Shown in pieces: positions 45,829 to 57,323 of a stretch of 64,000 nt of DNA. Every line of letters starts with the position of its first letter. Within the stretch, counting starts at the first letter, position 1. The notes beneath the pieces are model-generated. The model searched no databases, was not told the DNA's origin, and saw only the letters and a program-made list of their open reading frames with translations. The translations under genes were made by a program, and so were the position numbers. This DNA is from Peribacillus folii (lineage in GTDB: Bacteria; Bacillota; Bacilli; Bacillales; DSM-1321), in NCBI RefSeq assembly GCF_030271255.1, contig NZ_JASJOM010000001.1, positions 248,001 through 312,000 on the forward strand, in the 5' to 3' direction.

Positions 45829-47589
45829 CTATAAAACGTTAGCATGTCCATCATAAATGACGCCACGGCCTGAATCGACGGTTACTCTTTGTCCATCCTT
45901 GAAGGTTTTGGTCGCGTCTTCAGCACCAACGATGACAGGTATGCCCAAAGTGACGCCTACGACAGCGGCATGGCTTGTCAATCCGCCTTCTTCGGTAATC
46001 AAGGCCGCACATTTCTCAATGGCCGGCATCATATCGCGATCGGAGCCGATCGTAACCAGTACAGAGCCTTCTGTTACTTTTTCCAAGGCTTCCTTGGCAT
46101 TCTTGGCGATGACCACTTGACCTTTTGCGGATCTCCTGCCGATTCCTTGCGCCTTTAAAAGAACATCCCCCAACACGTGGATCTTCATCAAATTGGTCGT
46201 GCCTGTTTCACCGACAGGTACACCGGCAGTTATGACCACTAAGTCTCCATGTGATACCAATCCGGAATGCAAGCTTTCATCGATTGCCGTTTGGAGCATT
46301 TCATCCGTAGTCGTCGCCTTAGGTCCGATTTGCGGATAAACTCCCCAAGCCAATGCAAGGCTTCTGGATACATGTTCATTGGATGTAACCGCGATGATTG
46401 GTGCTTTCGGGCGATATTTAGAGATCATCCTTGCCGTATGGCCGCTTTCCGTAGGTGTGATGATCGCTCCTGCATTGAGATTGAGTGCAGTATGGGCAAC
46501 CGACTGACCGATGGCATCAGTAACATTATGGCGGTTCACTTTACTTCTGATTGATAATATATTCCGATAATTAAGCGCCGTTTCAGCACGTGATGCAATG
46601 TTATGCATCGTTTGCACTGCTTCAACAGGATAAGTGCCTGCTGCTGTTTCTCCTGAAAGCATGATGGCATCCGTTCCATCAAAGATGGCATTGGCGACAT
46701 CACTTGCTTCAGCACGTGTCGGCCTTGGGTTACGCTGCATGGAATCAAGCATTTGTGTAGCCGTAATCACTGGTTTCCCGGCGTTGTTGCATTTCTTGAT
46801 CATTTGCTTTTGGACTAGCGGCACTTCTTCAGCTGGGATTTCCACGCCTAGGTCGCCACGGGCCACCATCAAGCCATCTGAAACTTCGAGGATTTCATCA
46901 AGACGGTCTACGCCTTCTTGGTTTTCGATTTTTGGAATGATCTGAATATGTTCTGCCCCGTTTTGCTGCAGTAATTCACGCACTTCGAGAACATCGGATG
47001 CTCTGCGTACAAATGATGCCGCAACAAAATCGATACCCTGTTCGATTCCAAACAAGATATCCTGTTCGTCTTTCTCCGTGATTCCCGGCAGATTCACTGA
47101 AACGCCCGGCACATTGACGCCTTTTTTGTTCTTAAGGGTACCGCTGTTCAATATTTTCGTGCGGATTTCTTTCTTTCCTTCATCAATCTTCAAGACTTCA
47201 AGACCGATCAGACCGTCATCCAAAAGGATTTTGGAGCCGGTATGGACATCATGAAGCAGTCCTTCATAAGTAATGGAGAATTTCTCTGGCGTTCCAAGCA
47301 CCTCGGTCATGGAAATGATGACTTCGTTACCGGCTACCAGCTCCATGGAATCGTTCTCCATGTTATTGGTGCGTATTTCAGGACCTTTTGTATCCAACAG
47401 GATGGCTACCTGTTTACCTGATTTTTCGCTAGCCTCCCTTATGTTGGTGATCCTAGCGGCATGTTCTTCATGATTGCCGTGAGAAAAATTTAGCCGAGCT
47501 ACATTCATCCCTGCTTCCATTAATTGAACCAGCTTTTCGATACTTTCACTTGCGGGGCCGATCGTACAAACAATCTTCGTTTTTCGCAT
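45829..47589 (-). CDS. pyk: Pyruvate kinase with C-terminal PEP-utiliser-like domain
   Basis: 586 residues, about 110 longer than minimal pyruvate kinases. Domain A/B core has [15 protein letters not shown] (~29-43), [13 protein letters not shown] (~218) and the signature [12 protein letters not shown] (~238). The extra C-terminal domain (~475-586; [37 protein letters not shown]) resembles the PEP-utilising mobile domain and is typical of Bacillus Pyk. It makes pyruvate and ATP from PEP. It follows pfkA on the same strand, 128 bases apart. Confidence 0.96.
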   Translation of the reverse strand: MRKTKIVCTIGPASESIEKLVQLMEAGMNVARLNFSHGNHEEHAARITNIREASEKSGKQVAILLDTKGPEIRTNNMENDSMELVAGNEVIISMTEVLGTPEKFSITYEGLLHDVHTGSKILLDDGLIGLEVLKIDEGKKEIRTKILNSGTLKNKKGVNVPGVSVNLPGITEKDEQDILFGIEQGIDFVAASFVRRASDVLEVRELLQQNGAEHIQIIPKIENQEGVDRLDEILEVSDGLMVARGDLGVEIPAEEVPLVQKQMIKKCNNAGKPVITATQMLDSMQRNPRPTRAEASDVANAIFDGTDAIMLSGETAAGTYPVEAVQTMHNIASRAETALNYRNILSIRSKVNRHNVTDAIGQSVAHTALNLNAGAIITPTESGHTARMISKYRPKAPIIAVTSNEHVSRSLALAWGVYPQIGPKATTTDEMLQTAIDESLHSGLVSHGDLVVITAGVPVGETGTTNLMKIHVLGDVLLKAQGIGRRSAKGQVVIAKNAKEALEKVTEGSVLVTIGSDRDMMPAIEKCAALITEEGGLTSHAAVVGVTLGIPVIVGAEDATKTFKDGQRVTVDSGRGVIYDGHANVL

Positions 47590-47717
47590 GGTGTGATCCT
47601 CCTTTTAGGAAAACTCGCCGCCTGTCCATCTCATGGAGACAGGGGCATAGTATAATTTGTCTCTATATATATGAAACCGAATTATTTTAAACTGTTCGTT
47701 GGTCATTACTGATTGCT

Positions 47718-48698
<981 letters not shown>

Positions 48699-48907
48699 CT
48701 AATCAAATTTAAGCCCATATATACCATTGTACCCTTTTTCAAGCTTCAATAAGCAGTAACTATTTCAACTTATGGTTACTTGATGTTATTAGACTAACCG
48801 ATTCTGTACAGAAATTGAAGTAAAATGGCGTAAATCTTTACATTCTTCATACAAACATCTAGCTTTAGCGGAAGGGCATGCGATGCATTGGCCCCGTATG
48901 AAAGGCT

Positions 48908-48940
48908 GAAAAAACGTGTTGCCCTGGGCAGCACGTTTTT
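48908..48940 (-). terminator. Terminator after accA
   Basis: Minus strand AAAACGTGCTGCCC ... GGGCAACACGTTTT followed by TTCAGCC; stem of about 13 bp just after the accA stop. Confidence 0.8.
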
Positions 48941-48951
48941 CCCTTTACAGT

Positions 48952-49950
48952 TTATGAATGCTGTTTTACTTCCTCAGGTTTTTCCCCAGGTTGCTTTGCA
49001 AATTCATATTCACCGATTTGTTTGAATTTCATGTAACGTTGGTTGATGAGATCCTCACTTTTCAATGGAAGGAGCTCAGTGAAGGAACGTTTCAGGGTTT
49101 CCTTGATGGCTTCAGCCTGAACATTTGCATCCCTGTGGGCGCCGCCCTTGACTTCCGGAATGATTTCATCAATGACCCCTAAGCGATTCAAGTCAGGAGC
49201 CGTGATCTGCATCGATTCAGCAGCTCGTTTAGCTTGGGAAGCATCCTTCCATAATAACGCAGCAGCACCTTCAGGAGAAATGACGGAGTATGTTGAATTC
49301 TCCAGCATGAAGATCCGATCTCCAACTCCAAGTGCCAAGGCACCGCCACTTCCCCCTTCACCGATGACAATGCTGATGACCGGAACCTTAAGCCCCGCCA
49401 TTTCAAAAAGGTTCTTTGCAATGGCTTCACTTTGGCCGCGTTCTTCGGCAGCTTTACCAGGGAATGCCCCCTTCGTGTCGATGAAGCAAATAATCGGCCG
49501 ATTGAACTTTTCGGCTTGTTTCATCAAGCGCAGCGCTTTTCGATAGCCTTCCGGATGAGGCATGCCAAAGTTACGGCGGATATTCTCCTTCGTATCCTTG
49601 CCGCGTTGATGACCAATTACGGTCACGGCACGGCCATCGAATTGTGCAATGCCAGCAACAATCGCTTCATCGTCCCCATAATACCGGTCACCATGAAACT
49701 CGATGAAATCATTGAATAATAATGGGATGTAATCAAGCGTGGTCGGACGGGCCGGGTGCCGGGCGATCTGGACTCGATCCCATGGCTTCAAATGGTCGTA
49801 AATATCCACTTCCAGCTTTTCCAAGCGTTTTTCCAGCGTTTCGATTTCAGCCGTAAGATCCACGTCAGCGTCTTTCGTTAGTGCCTTCAGCTCTTTAATC
49901 TTATTTTTCAGGTCCGTTACGGGACGCTCGAACTCTAATTCATATATCAT
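48952..49950 (-). CDS. accA: Acetyl-CoA carboxylase carboxyltransferase subunit alpha
   Basis: 332 residues from the ATG at 49948-49950. A GTG at 49954-49956 overlaps the accD stop but sits too close to the GGTGGTGAG site, so the ATG is preferred. Carboxyltransferase core: [20 protein letters not shown] (~68-87), [55 protein letters not shown]. It transfers the carboxyl group from biotin to acetyl-CoA in fatty acid synthesis, with AccD. Overlap or near-overlap with accD indicates coupled translation. Confidence 0.95.
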   Translation of the reverse strand: MIYELEFERPVTDLKNKIKELKALTKDADVDLTAEIETLEKRLEKLEVDIYDHLKPWDRVQIARHPARPTTLDYIPLLFNDFIEFHGDRYYGDDEAIVAGIAQFDGRAVTVIGHQRGKDTKENIRRNFGMPHPEGYRKALRLMKQAEKFNRPIICFIDTKGAFPGKAAEERGQSEAIAKNLFEMAGLKVPVISIVIGEGGSGGALALGVGDRIFMLENSTYSVISPEGAAALLWKDASQAKRAAESMQITAPDLNRLGVIDEIIPEVKGGAHRDANVQAEAIKETLKRSFTELLPLKSEDLINQRYMKFKQIGEYEFAKQPGEKPEEVKQHS

Positions 49951-49952
49951 AA

Positions 49953-50810
49953 TCACTCACCACCCGGGGCATGGATTTTTAGGATCGTCGTCAAGGTTTC
50001 TTTCAATTCCGTACGTTTGACAACCGCATCCAATTGACCGTGCTTCATCAGAAACTCAGCCGTTTGGAAGTCTTCAGGAAGCTCTTCATGAATGGTCTGT
50101 TCAATGATCCTCCGCCCTGCAAAACCGATCAGGGCACCAGGTTCAGCAAGGTTAATATCACCAAGCGATGCAAAGCTTGCCGAAACGCCGCCCGTCGTCG
50201 GGTGGGTCATCATCGAAACGATCAAGCCGCCTTCATTGCTGAACATCTTTAGGGCTGCACTCGTCTTGGCCATCTGCATCAAGCTCAGTACGCCCTCCTG
50301 CATCCGGGCTCCGCCAGATGCTGTGAATATGATGAACGGAATCTTCAATTCACCTGCGCGTTCGATGGCACGGGTGATTTTTTCGCCCACGACCGACCCC
50401 ATGCTTCCCATCCGGAAATTGGAATCCATGATGGCTGTCGATACTTGGTACCCATTGATGGTCCCTACACCTGTAACGACTGCCTCGTTAATCTTGGCTT
50501 TCTTCTTATCCTTCTCCAATTTATCTAGGTAATCCGGGAATTCAAGCGGATTGACGGAGATCATTTCCTGATCGAATTCCTTGAAGCTGCCGGCATCAAA
50601 TACACATTCGATTCGTTCATGCGAAGACATCGAATGGTGGAAACCGCAGTGGAGGCAGACTTTATTGTTTTTCACTAATTCTTTTGTGTACATGATTTTT
50701 TTGCAGCCGGGGCATTTGGTCATAATTCCTTCTGGTACATCTTGTTTCTCCCGATCTAAAGGAACCGTTGCATATTTCTTCTTAGACTTCGCAAATAGCT
50801 CTTTAAGCAA
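49953..50810 (-). CDS. accD: Acetyl-CoA carboxylase carboxyltransferase subunit beta
   Basis: 285 residues from a TTG at 50808-50810, chosen because AAAGGGAGG lies seven bases upstream and the resulting start ([13 protein letters not shown]) aligns with B. subtilis AccD; a frame eight codons longer would contain the ribosome site. N-terminal zinc ribbon ([15 protein letters not shown]), then the crotonase-like carboxyltransferase domain ([41 protein letters not shown]). Works with AccA. An inverted repeat TAGTTT...AAACTA (50840-50865) lies upstream. Confidence 0.95.
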   Translation of the reverse strand: MLKELFAKSKKKYATVPLDREKQDVPEGIMTKCPGCKKIMYTKELVKNNKVCLHCGFHHSMSSHERIECVFDAGSFKEFDQEMISVNPLEFPDYLDKLEKDKKKAKINEAVVTGVGTINGYQVSTAIMDSNFRMGSMGSVVGEKITRAIERAGELKIPFIIFTASGGARMQEGVLSLMQMAKTSAALKMFSNEGGLIVSMMTHPTTGGVSASFASLGDINLAEPGALIGFAGRRIIEQTIHEELPEDFQTAEFLMKHGQLDAVVKRTELKETLTTILKIHAPGGE

Positions 50811-50900
50811 GCTTAATCCTCCCTTTACCACCAATTATCTAGTTTATGATACTTGGTACAAACTATATCAGAAATGAAATTAGTATCGTGTAAAAAGGTG

Positions 50901-51530
50901 TCACTCGTCCTTCGACATATTTCTAATTCTAATAAGATACGTTTCGATAGCTTTTTCTTCATCCCGTTCGAGCAAATATGTAAGAAGTGACAAATAATCT
51001 TCTTTTTTCACATTACCCTGCACAATCTCTGATGTTCTAGCATAGCTGTTAATAATGCGCCAAATTCTTTCCAGCAATCGGTTGCGATTCAAGATCGCAA
51101 TTCTCAAGAAGAAGTCGTCATCACGAAAATCCTCCGCTTTGACCCAGCCCATCAGCCGCTTGATATCTTCTGCCGTTGCAAAGAAGGCGACGATCCTCAA
51201 GCAGTCAATTTCAATCAACCTTTTCGTCTCAGCCAAGTCTTCTTGCACCTTTTTGTCTTGCAAAAAAAAGGTTCCCAGAAGCTCGACTAACTTATGCTCC
51301 TGGAAATCCCTGATAAACGTCCCTTCACCACGCCTCGTTTCTATCAGCCCTAATAGCTCCAAGGCACGCAATGCCTCACGGACTGATGAACGGCCGACAT
51401 TAAAACGATCCGACAGCTCCCTTTCCGAGGGGATTTTGTCCCCTGGCAAGAGGCTGTCCGCTTCGATCATTCTACGAAGGCTCTCAACGACATCGAGATA
51501 AATTTTGGATGAAGAAGTACGATCCTTCAA
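50901..51530 (-). CDS. GntR/FadR-family transcriptional regulator linked to malic enzyme
   Basis: 209 residues. N-terminal winged helix (IYLDVVESLRRMIEADSLLP, GRSSVREALRALELLGLIET, RRGEGTFIRDF; ~10-80) and a helical FCD-like effector domain (~95-200). The start is TTG at 51528-51530; its GTGAGG ribosome site is inside the end of ytsJ, and only five bases separate ytsJ from it, so they form an operon. A FadR-type palindrome GTGGTCAGACCAC stands in the ytsJ promoter, which suggests it represses its own operon. The ligand may be malate or a related acid (inference). Confidence 0.85.
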   Translation of the reverse strand: MKDRTSSSKIYLDVVESLRRMIEADSLLPGDKIPSERELSDRFNVGRSSVREALRALELLGLIETRRGEGTFIRDFQEHKLVELLGTFFLQDKKVQEDLAETKRLIEIDCLRIVAFFATAEDIKRLMGWVKAEDFRDDDFFLRIAILNRNRLLERIWRIINSYARTSEIVQGNVKKEDYLSLLTYLLERDEEKAIETYLIRIRNMSKDE

Positions 51531-51535
51531 ATTAA

Positions 51536-52777
51536 TTATTCCTCACTTTTTCCAATGATCGCTAATTTCTTTGTTTTTTCTTTGATTTCCTCAGGATCGA
51601 CATGAATCCTGGCTACTCCCGTTTCCATCGCTGCCTTGGCAACAGCAGATGCAACGGCAGGAGCCACCCTCGCATCGAATGGAGCTGGAATGACATAATC
51701 TTCATTCAGCTCATGTTCTTGTATTAAACCGGCAATGGCCTTTACGGCAGCTACCTTCATCTTTTCATTGATATGTGTCGCACGTACATCCAGCGCCCCG
51801 CGGAAAATTCCCGGGAATGCAAGAACGTTATTAACCTGATTCGGGAAATCCGAACGACCCGTTCCCACCACTCTTGCACCTGCAGCCTTCGCATCCTCAG
51901 GCATGATTTCCGGGTCCGGATTGGCCATCGCAAAGATGATCGCATCCCGGTTCATTGACGAAACCATTTCTTTAGTCAAAGCGCCAGCGGCAGAGACGCC
52001 AATAAATACATCCGCGTCTTGGATGACGGCTTCCAAAGGTCCTGAAACCTTATTGCGGTTGGTCACTTTCGCTACTTGTTCTTTGATATCATTCATGCCT
52101 GTAGAACGGCCCTCATAAATGGCGCCCTTCGTATCGCACATGATGATGTCACGAACGCCATAGCTATAAAGCAATTTAATGATGGCGATGCCGGCAGCTC
52201 CAGCGCCATTCGCCACTACTTTAATTTCCGATATCGATTTATTGACAAGGCGTAAAGCATTTACAAGACCTGCAACGGTTACGATCGCCGTACCGTGCTG
52301 ATCATCATGAAAAACCGGAATGTTCATTTCTTTCTTGAGCCGTTCTTCGATTTCGAAGCAATTCGGTGCGGCGATGTCCTCTAAATTGACTCCGCCGAAT
52401 GTTGGCTCGAGTAATTTAACGGTCTCTACAATTTTATCCACATCCGTCGTTTTTAAACAAATCGGAAAAGCGTCCACTCCCGCAAAGCTTTTAAATAATA
52501 CGGCTTTACCTTCCATTACTGGCAAAGCTGCCTCGGGACCAATGTTTCCAAGCCCCAGCACAGCCGTTCCATCGGAAATCACGGCGACGGTATTCCCTTT
52601 CATCGTGTAATCATAAACGGTTTCAGGCTTATCGTATATTTCTTTACAAGGTTCTGCAACACCTGGAGAGTATGCGAGGCTTAAATCTTCTGCATTCCTG
52701 ACAGGCACTTTCGAAACTGTTTCTAATTTCCCTTGATTCAAGCGATGCATATGTAAAGCTTCTTCTCTTAATGACAT
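51536..52777 (-). CDS. ytsJ: Malic enzyme (YtsJ-type)
   Basis: 413 residues. Malic domain N-terminal (SLAYSPGVAEPCKEI, MPVFHDDQHGTAI variant PVFHDDQHGTAIV ~150), NAD(P)-binding fold with VVANGAGAAGIAIIKLL (~187-203) and FAMANPDPEIMPEDA (~277). Oxidative decarboxylation of malate to pyruvate; B. subtilis YtsJ prefers NADP. Located between accD and dnaE, as in B. subtilis. First gene of an operon with a FadR-type regulator. TAGGAGTGAAAAT precedes the ATG. Confidence 0.94.
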   Translation of the reverse strand: MSLREEALHMHRLNQGKLETVSKVPVRNAEDLSLAYSPGVAEPCKEIYDKPETVYDYTMKGNTVAVISDGTAVLGLGNIGPEAALPVMEGKAVLFKSFAGVDAFPICLKTTDVDKIVETVKLLEPTFGGVNLEDIAAPNCFEIEERLKKEMNIPVFHDDQHGTAIVTVAGLVNALRLVNKSISEIKVVANGAGAAGIAIIKLLYSYGVRDIIMCDTKGAIYEGRSTGMNDIKEQVAKVTNRNKVSGPLEAVIQDADVFIGVSAAGALTKEMVSSMNRDAIIFAMANPDPEIMPEDAKAAGARVVGTGRSDFPNQVNNVLAFPGIFRGALDVRATHINEKMKVAAVKAIAGLIQEHELNEDYVIPAPFDARVAPAVASAVAKAAMETGVARIHVDPEEIKEKTKKLAIIGKSEE

Positions 52778-52812
52778 ATTTTCACTCCTATAACGAATTG
52801 GGCAAACCGGAT

Positions 52813-52843
52813 ATTATATGCTGAAATCTAGTGGTCAGACCAC
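52813..52843 (-). promoter_or_regulatory. ytsJ promoter region with FadR-type operator
   Basis: TATAAT on the minus strand (52813-52818) has a perfect 13-bp palindrome GTGGTCAGACCAC (52831-52843) where the -35 would be. TGGTCAGACCA fits the TGGTNNNACCA pattern of FadR/PdhR-type GntR regulators. No good -35 hexamer is seen at 17 bases. A bound regulator would block this promoter. The FadR-type gene two places downstream is the obvious candidate. Confidence 0.65.
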
Positions 52844-52889
52844 AGCGGCCTGTTTTCAATATAACATAACTATTAAAGTTGTAAAACAG

Positions 52890-55800
52890 TTATTCTTTCT
52901 TGTAAACTACATTACCTTTTCCGACCATGTCAATTAATGCCTGCATCAAACTCTCCGTGGGATTGACCCAATCCCAATAGGATAGCTGTACATAGCGGTT
53001 TTCCCTTTCGTAAAAAAGCATGACCTTCGTTTCGCCACCGTGCTGCAGTAAAATTTTTTTTATTTTTTGCAGCGAGTCCTTCGTTTGCTTGTCGGCTTCG
53101 ACCTTCAGGAAGATCGTTCCATTTCTTTCTTCCTTCATTCGCTTGACTTTTTCGAGTGGATATACGCTTTTGATCAGCACCTGGTTTTTTCCATCCCGCT
53201 CTTCAAGCGTTCCTTGCAGCATGATGATTTGACCGTGGCCCAATTCCGCTGAATGGTGCTTATACACATTCGGGAAGACGACCGCTTCGATTTCCCCCTC
53301 TTCATCACTCACATTCAGGAATGCCATCACATCGCCCTTTTTCGTCCTTATCGTTTTAACCGTCGTAATATAGGCGCCAAGCAAGATTTTGGATTCCTTT
53401 TTATTGGTCGCTTCATCTATGCTCAAACAGCCGAAGTATTGAAAAAGCTCCCGGTAGCTGGTAACAGGGTGATTCGATAAGTAAAGACCCAATGCGCTTT
53501 TTTCCAAGGCCAGTTTATCTTCGATCGGGATGGGATCGACGTGGTTGTACTTTGGCTTCAGGGGAAATTCTCCATCGGAAAACATATCGAATAGATCATC
53601 ACCCGGATTGACCAATTCGGTATGGCTGATCGCGACGTCCAAGCTTGCCAGCAAGGTGGCCCGGTCTTCCCCGAATTCATCCAATGCACCAGAATTCACT
53701 AAAGCTTCGAGCACCTTTCTATTGACGATTTTCCCCGAAACCCGTAAACAGAAATCGAATAAATCCGCGAATTTCTTTTGCCTTCTTGCCGCGAAGATTT
53801 CCTTCAAGACGGTACCGCCTATCCCTTTGATGGCACCTAGGCTAAAACGGATCCCTTCCTTTTCCGGCAAGAACGGATAGCCGCTCCTGTTAATGGAAGG
53901 AGCAAGGACGGTAATCCCTTTCTTTTTTGCCTCACGGATATACTGGGCAACCTTTTCATCATTACCGATCACCGAGGTCATGAGGGCTGCCATGAAATAT
54001 TCAGGATGGTGGGTTTTCAAGTAGGCTAGCTGATAGGCAATGACGCTGTATGCGACCGCATGGCTGCGGTTGAATCCGTAATTGGCGAACCGGACAATCA
54101 AGGAATAGATATCATCCGCGGTTTTTTCGGAATACCCTTGCTGCAACGCCCCGCTCACAAAATGCTGCCGCTCCTGATCCAGCACATCCTTTTTCTTCTT
54201 CGAAACGGCCCGCCTGAGCAGGTCTGCCTCCCCAAGAGAAAAACCTGCAAGACGTGAGGCGATTTGCATGATTTGCTCCTGATAGACGATGACTCCATAT
54301 GTAGGTTCAAGGATATCCCGCAAATCCTTGTGCAAGTAATCGATTGGTGCCAAGCCGTGCTTTCGCTCGATGAATAATGGAATGTTTTCCATCGGACCCG
54401 GACGGTAGAGGGCATTGACTGCAACGATATCCTCGAATCGGTTCGGCTTCAGCTTGATCAAAACCTTTCTGATGCCATCCGATTCGAATTGAAACACTCC
54501 GGTTGTTTCGCCTCTTCCCAATAGCTCCAAGGTCTCGGGATCATCCATGGGAATTTGGGACAGGTCGAGCTTTCTCCCGGTTCCTTTTTGGATATTTTTC
54601 AAGATATTTTCGATGAGCGTCAAGTTGCGAAGTCCAAGGAAGTCCATTTTAAGGAGTCCAAGCTCTTCTAGAAGGTCCATCGGATATTGCGTCAGATGGA
54701 TGCCATCATGTCCTCCGGAAATCGGGATATGCTCCGTCAGTGCCTGGTCGCTGATGACGACGCCTGCTGCATGTGTCGACGTGTGGCGAGGCAAACCTTC
54801 GAGCAATAGAGCCGTTTGAAAGAGCTTTTGATTGACATGGCTCTCATTGACGAAATCGCGCAGTCTTTTCGATTCCTTGAAGGCTTCAGGCAGCGTAATG
54901 CCAAGGCGGTTTGGAATCATTTTCGAAACTGCTTCCTGCTCCTTGGAATTCAAGCCGAAAACACGTCCCGTGTCCCTCAATGCAGCCTTGGCCGCCAATG
55001 TACCGAACGTGATGATCTGGGCTACATGATATTCACCATATTTCTTCGCCACATAGGCAATCACCTCTTCACGCCGGTTATCAGGGAAATCAATATCGAT
55101 ATCGGGCATCGAGACCCTTTCCGGATTCAGGAAACGCTCAAACAGCAAGGAATGCTCGATTGGATCGACATCCGTTATCGACAGCACATAAGCCACCATC
55201 GAACCTGCGGCAGATCCCCTTCCCGGGCCGGTCAGGATTTGGTTGTCCTTCGCAAATTTCATGAAGTCCCACACAATCAAAAAGTAATCACTGAACTTCA
55301 TCTTAGTGATGATCCCGAGTTCATATCGAAGCCGGTCTTCATATTCAACGGGCGGTTCGGGCATTCTTTTCTTCAATCCCTCGAAACAAACGGCTTCAAG
55401 CATTTCCTCTGCCGTTATACCGGCTTCGGTAGGATATTTAGGCAGAAGTGACCGGTGGAATGGAATATCAAGATTGCATTGACCGGCAATGTGGAGCGTA
55501 TTTTCGAGTGCATCCGGCCTGTCATGAAATAGCTCGGCCATCTGGCTGCGGCTTTTTAAATAATGCTCGTTGGATCCAAGCACCGTGCGCGTTTCATCAG
55601 CGAGCTTGTCACCATTTCCAATCGCCAGAAGCACTTCTTGGGCAAGGGCATCGCTTTCGTTCAAATAATAGACTGGATTCGTCGCCACGACCTTAATCCC
55701 CAGCTCTCTGGCAAGCACGCTTATCGCAGCGTTTCCTTCCTCTTCATTTGCAATCGACAATCGTTGCATCGATGCGTAAAAGTTATCCGCTCCAAAAATG

Positions 55801-56249
55801 TGCTGAAACCTCCTTGCTGCCTGCCGGGCCTCTTCTTCCCTTCCTTCCCTTAACAGCGATTCTATTTCCCCTTCTGCCCCCGGCGTGATCGCTATCAATC
55901 CCCTGGAATAGCCTTTAAGCCAATTCATCGGGATGCCCGAAGGTGATTTCGTTTTTATGGCACTGCTTATTTTAAGCAGGTTCTGGTATCCTTGTAGATT
56001 TTTTGCTAGTAAAAGAAGTCCATGTGCCGTTTCCCATTCATCAAGGACATCCGCTAGAATCCCGATGATCGGCTTTATGCCCTGTCTCTTGCATTCTTTA
56101 TAAAAATAGATTGAACCGTACATGACATTTCGATCGGTCAAGGCCAAGCTTGTACAACCATCCGCTTTCGCTTTGGCCACGAGCTCAGTAATCTTCACCG
56201 TGCTTGTCAGCAGGCTGTATCCGCTCTGGATATGGAGATGAGTATACAC
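52890..56249 (-). CDS. dnaE: DNA polymerase III alpha subunit DnaE
   Basis: 1119 residues (B. subtilis DnaE 1115). Order: PHP domain (~1-275, HLHIQSGYSLLTSTVKITEL), polymerase palm with the catalytic acids in PDIDIDFPDNRR (~370-381) and GPGRGSAAGSMVAY, fingers (LLRRAVSKKK), tandem HhH, and a C-terminal OB fold (KTIRTKKGDVMAFLNVSDEE ~960-980). This is the DnaE, not PolC, type used mainly for lagging-strand primer extension. The start is GTG (56247-56249) behind GGTGGGAG. It is divergent from ytrH. Confidence 0.96.
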   Translation of the reverse strand: MYTHLHIQSGYSLLTSTVKITELVAKAKADGCTSLALTDRNVMYGSIYFYKECKRQGIKPIIGILADVLDEWETAHGLLLLAKNLQGYQNLLKISSAIKTKSPSGIPMNWLKGYSRGLIAITPGAEGEIESLLREGREEEARQAARRFQHIFGADNFYASMQRLSIANEEEGNAAISVLARELGIKVVATNPVYYLNESDALAQEVLLAIGNGDKLADETRTVLGSNEHYLKSRSQMAELFHDRPDALENTLHIAGQCNLDIPFHRSLLPKYPTEAGITAEEMLEAVCFEGLKKRMPEPPVEYEDRLRYELGIITKMKFSDYFLIVWDFMKFAKDNQILTGPGRGSAAGSMVAYVLSITDVDPIEHSLLFERFLNPERVSMPDIDIDFPDNRREEVIAYVAKKYGEYHVAQIITFGTLAAKAALRDTGRVFGLNSKEQEAVSKMIPNRLGITLPEAFKESKRLRDFVNESHVNQKLFQTALLLEGLPRHTSTHAAGVVISDQALTEHIPISGGHDGIHLTQYPMDLLEELGLLKMDFLGLRNLTLIENILKNIQKGTGRKLDLSQIPMDDPETLELLGRGETTGVFQFESDGIRKVLIKLKPNRFEDIVAVNALYRPGPMENIPLFIERKHGLAPIDYLHKDLRDILEPTYGVIVYQEQIMQIASRLAGFSLGEADLLRRAVSKKKKDVLDQERQHFVSGALQQGYSEKTADDIYSLIVRFANYGFNRSHAVAYSVIAYQLAYLKTHHPEYFMAALMTSVIGNDEKVAQYIREAKKKGITVLAPSINRSGYPFLPEKEGIRFSLGAIKGIGGTVLKEIFAARRQKKFADLFDFCLRVSGKIVNRKVLEALVNSGALDEFGEDRATLLASLDVAISHTELVNPGDDLFDMFSDGEFPLKPKYNHVDPIPIEDKLALEKSALGLYLSNHPVTSYRELFQYFGCLSIDEATNKKESKILLGAYITTVKTIRTKKGDVMAFLNVSDEEGEIEAVVFPNVYKHHSAELGHGQIIMLQGTLEERDGKNQVLIKSVYPLEKVKRMKEERNGTIFLKVEADKQTKDSLQKIKKILLQHGGETKVMLFYERENRYVQLSYWDWVNPTESLMQALIDMVGKGNVVYKKE

Positions 56250-56362
56250 GTTTTATTCTCCCACCTTTGTAAGGCATGTTTCTTTCATTATAGTGTTTAT
56301 TTCAAAAAAAGAAAATATGTTCTCATTTCCAATCCTCTTTCACACCGTATTTCCACAGACTA

Positions 56363-56391
56363 TCATATTACCCCTGCACTCCCCATATAAT
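56363..56391 (+). promoter_or_regulatory. SigE (mother-cell) promoter of ytrHI
   Basis: TCATATT (56363-56369), 14-base spacer, CATATAAT (56384-56391). This fits the SigE consensus (kmATATT, 14-15, CATACAMT) with one -10 difference. B. subtilis ytrHI is a SigE-dependent sporulation operon. Confidence 0.75.
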
Positions 56392-56430
56392 TGGAATAGA
56401 AGAATATCAAGCGAAAAAGGATGATGATAC

Positions 56431-56766
56431 ATGAATGAAGCCTTTGTTCCAGCCTTTCTCAATAGCTTTTTCATATCGCTTGGCGTATTGCTTGGCGGCT
56501 CGATAATCGGGGGCCTCGCCGCTTTCTTTACGGGACAGGCCCCGATGACGGCTGTTTTCCGATTATCGGACAGCCTGAGAATATGGGCGATCGTCGCGGC
56601 CATCGGAGGCACCTTTGATATGGTCTATAATTTTGAACGCGGCATTTTTCATGGCGAAACGAAGGATATCGTCAAACAGGTTTTATTGATTTTATCGGCC
56701 CTTGGCGGGGCGCAGACAGGGGCGCTGATCATCAATTGGTTCACGCAGGAGCATATTTCCTCATGA
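56431..56766 (+). CDS. ytrH: Sporulation membrane protein YtrH
   Basis: 111 residues with two to three membrane segments (NSFFISLGVLLGGSIIGGLA ~10-30, WAIVAAIGGTFDMVYNF ~53-70, a C-terminal one). Similar to B. subtilis YtrH (113). Mother-cell protein required for full spore resistance or efficiency; mechanism unknown. Its stop overlaps the ytrI start by four bases (ATGA). AAAAGGATGATGATAC precedes the ATG. Confidence 0.88.
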   Translation: MNEAFVPAFLNSFFISLGVLLGGSIIGGLAAFFTGQAPMTAVFRLSDSLRIWAIVAAIGGTFDMVYNFERGIFHGETKDIVKQVLLILSALGGAQTGALIINWFTQEHISS

Positions 56767-57269
56767 GGATCCCCCCTTATCATCGGGCACCCACCTGGCA
56801 GCGTTTTTTTGCCGGGGCTGCCATTGGCGGATTGCTGAGCTGGGTGATGTTCTTTTATATGCACGGGGTCCAACAGGAGAAGCAAATCCGGACCCTTCAC
56901 GAACAGCGGGAAGATATCAAGGATTTAAAAGGAAAGATCGCCATTTGGGAGCAAGATTACAAAAAATTAAATCAGCAAAACGAAGAAATCTTAACGATTC
57001 AGGAAGTGGAAGTGAAGATTACGAACGGAACGGATTATAGCCTCGATCATCTGAGTGTGGCCGAAGCGGAGGATTTGATCGAGGACGACCTATCCTCGCT
57101 GCTTGCCAAGGATGTCGTGAGTGTATATAACGGAAAGCTGTTACTGAAAAAATCCATCGAAAATAAAATCATGACCATCAATAAAAAGCGGTATCATCTA
57201 CAAGTATCCGAAATCATGTTTTATACGAAAATGAATATCGAAATCAAACTTAAACGGACCACTTCATGA
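56763..57269 (+). CDS. ytrI: Sporulation membrane protein YtrI
   Basis: 168 residues from the ATG at 56763 (MRIPPYHRAP), which overlaps the ytrH stop; a longer frame from 56736 lies within ytrH and is rejected. One membrane helix (~15-33), then a coiled-coil stretch (RTLHEQREDIKDLKGKIAIW ~43-62) and a mixed C-terminal domain. Similar to B. subtilis YtrI (167), partner of YtrH in sporulation. Confidence 0.88.
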   Translation: MRIPPYHRAPTWQRFFAGAAIGGLLSWVMFFYMHGVQQEKQIRTLHEQREDIKDLKGKIAIWEQDYKKLNQQNEEILTIQEVEVKITNGTDYSLDHLSVAEAEDLIEDDLSSLLAKDVVSVYNGKLLLKKSIENKIMTINKKRYHLQVSEIMFYTKMNIEIKLKRTTS

Positions 57270-57284
57270 CTTAAACATGAAGGT

Positions 57285-57316
57285 AAAGACCAAATCAGAT
57301 GCGATTTGGTCTTTTA
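57285..57316. terminator. Bidirectional terminator between ytrI and nrnA
   Basis: AAAGACCAAATC-AGATGC-GATTTGGTCTTTT, a perfect 12-bp stem between convergent genes. Confidence 0.9.
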
Positions 57317-57323
57317 CGTTTCT

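Noticed and set aside
50840-50910. FapR operator upstream of accD
   Set aside because: Only half-site resemblance (TTAGTATC) without the second arm; the TAGTTT...AAACTA repeat does not match the FapR pattern I know.
56340-56612. Minus-strand frame opposite ytrH
   Set aside because: It overlaps the conserved ytrH gene and its SigE promoter and has no family resemblance.
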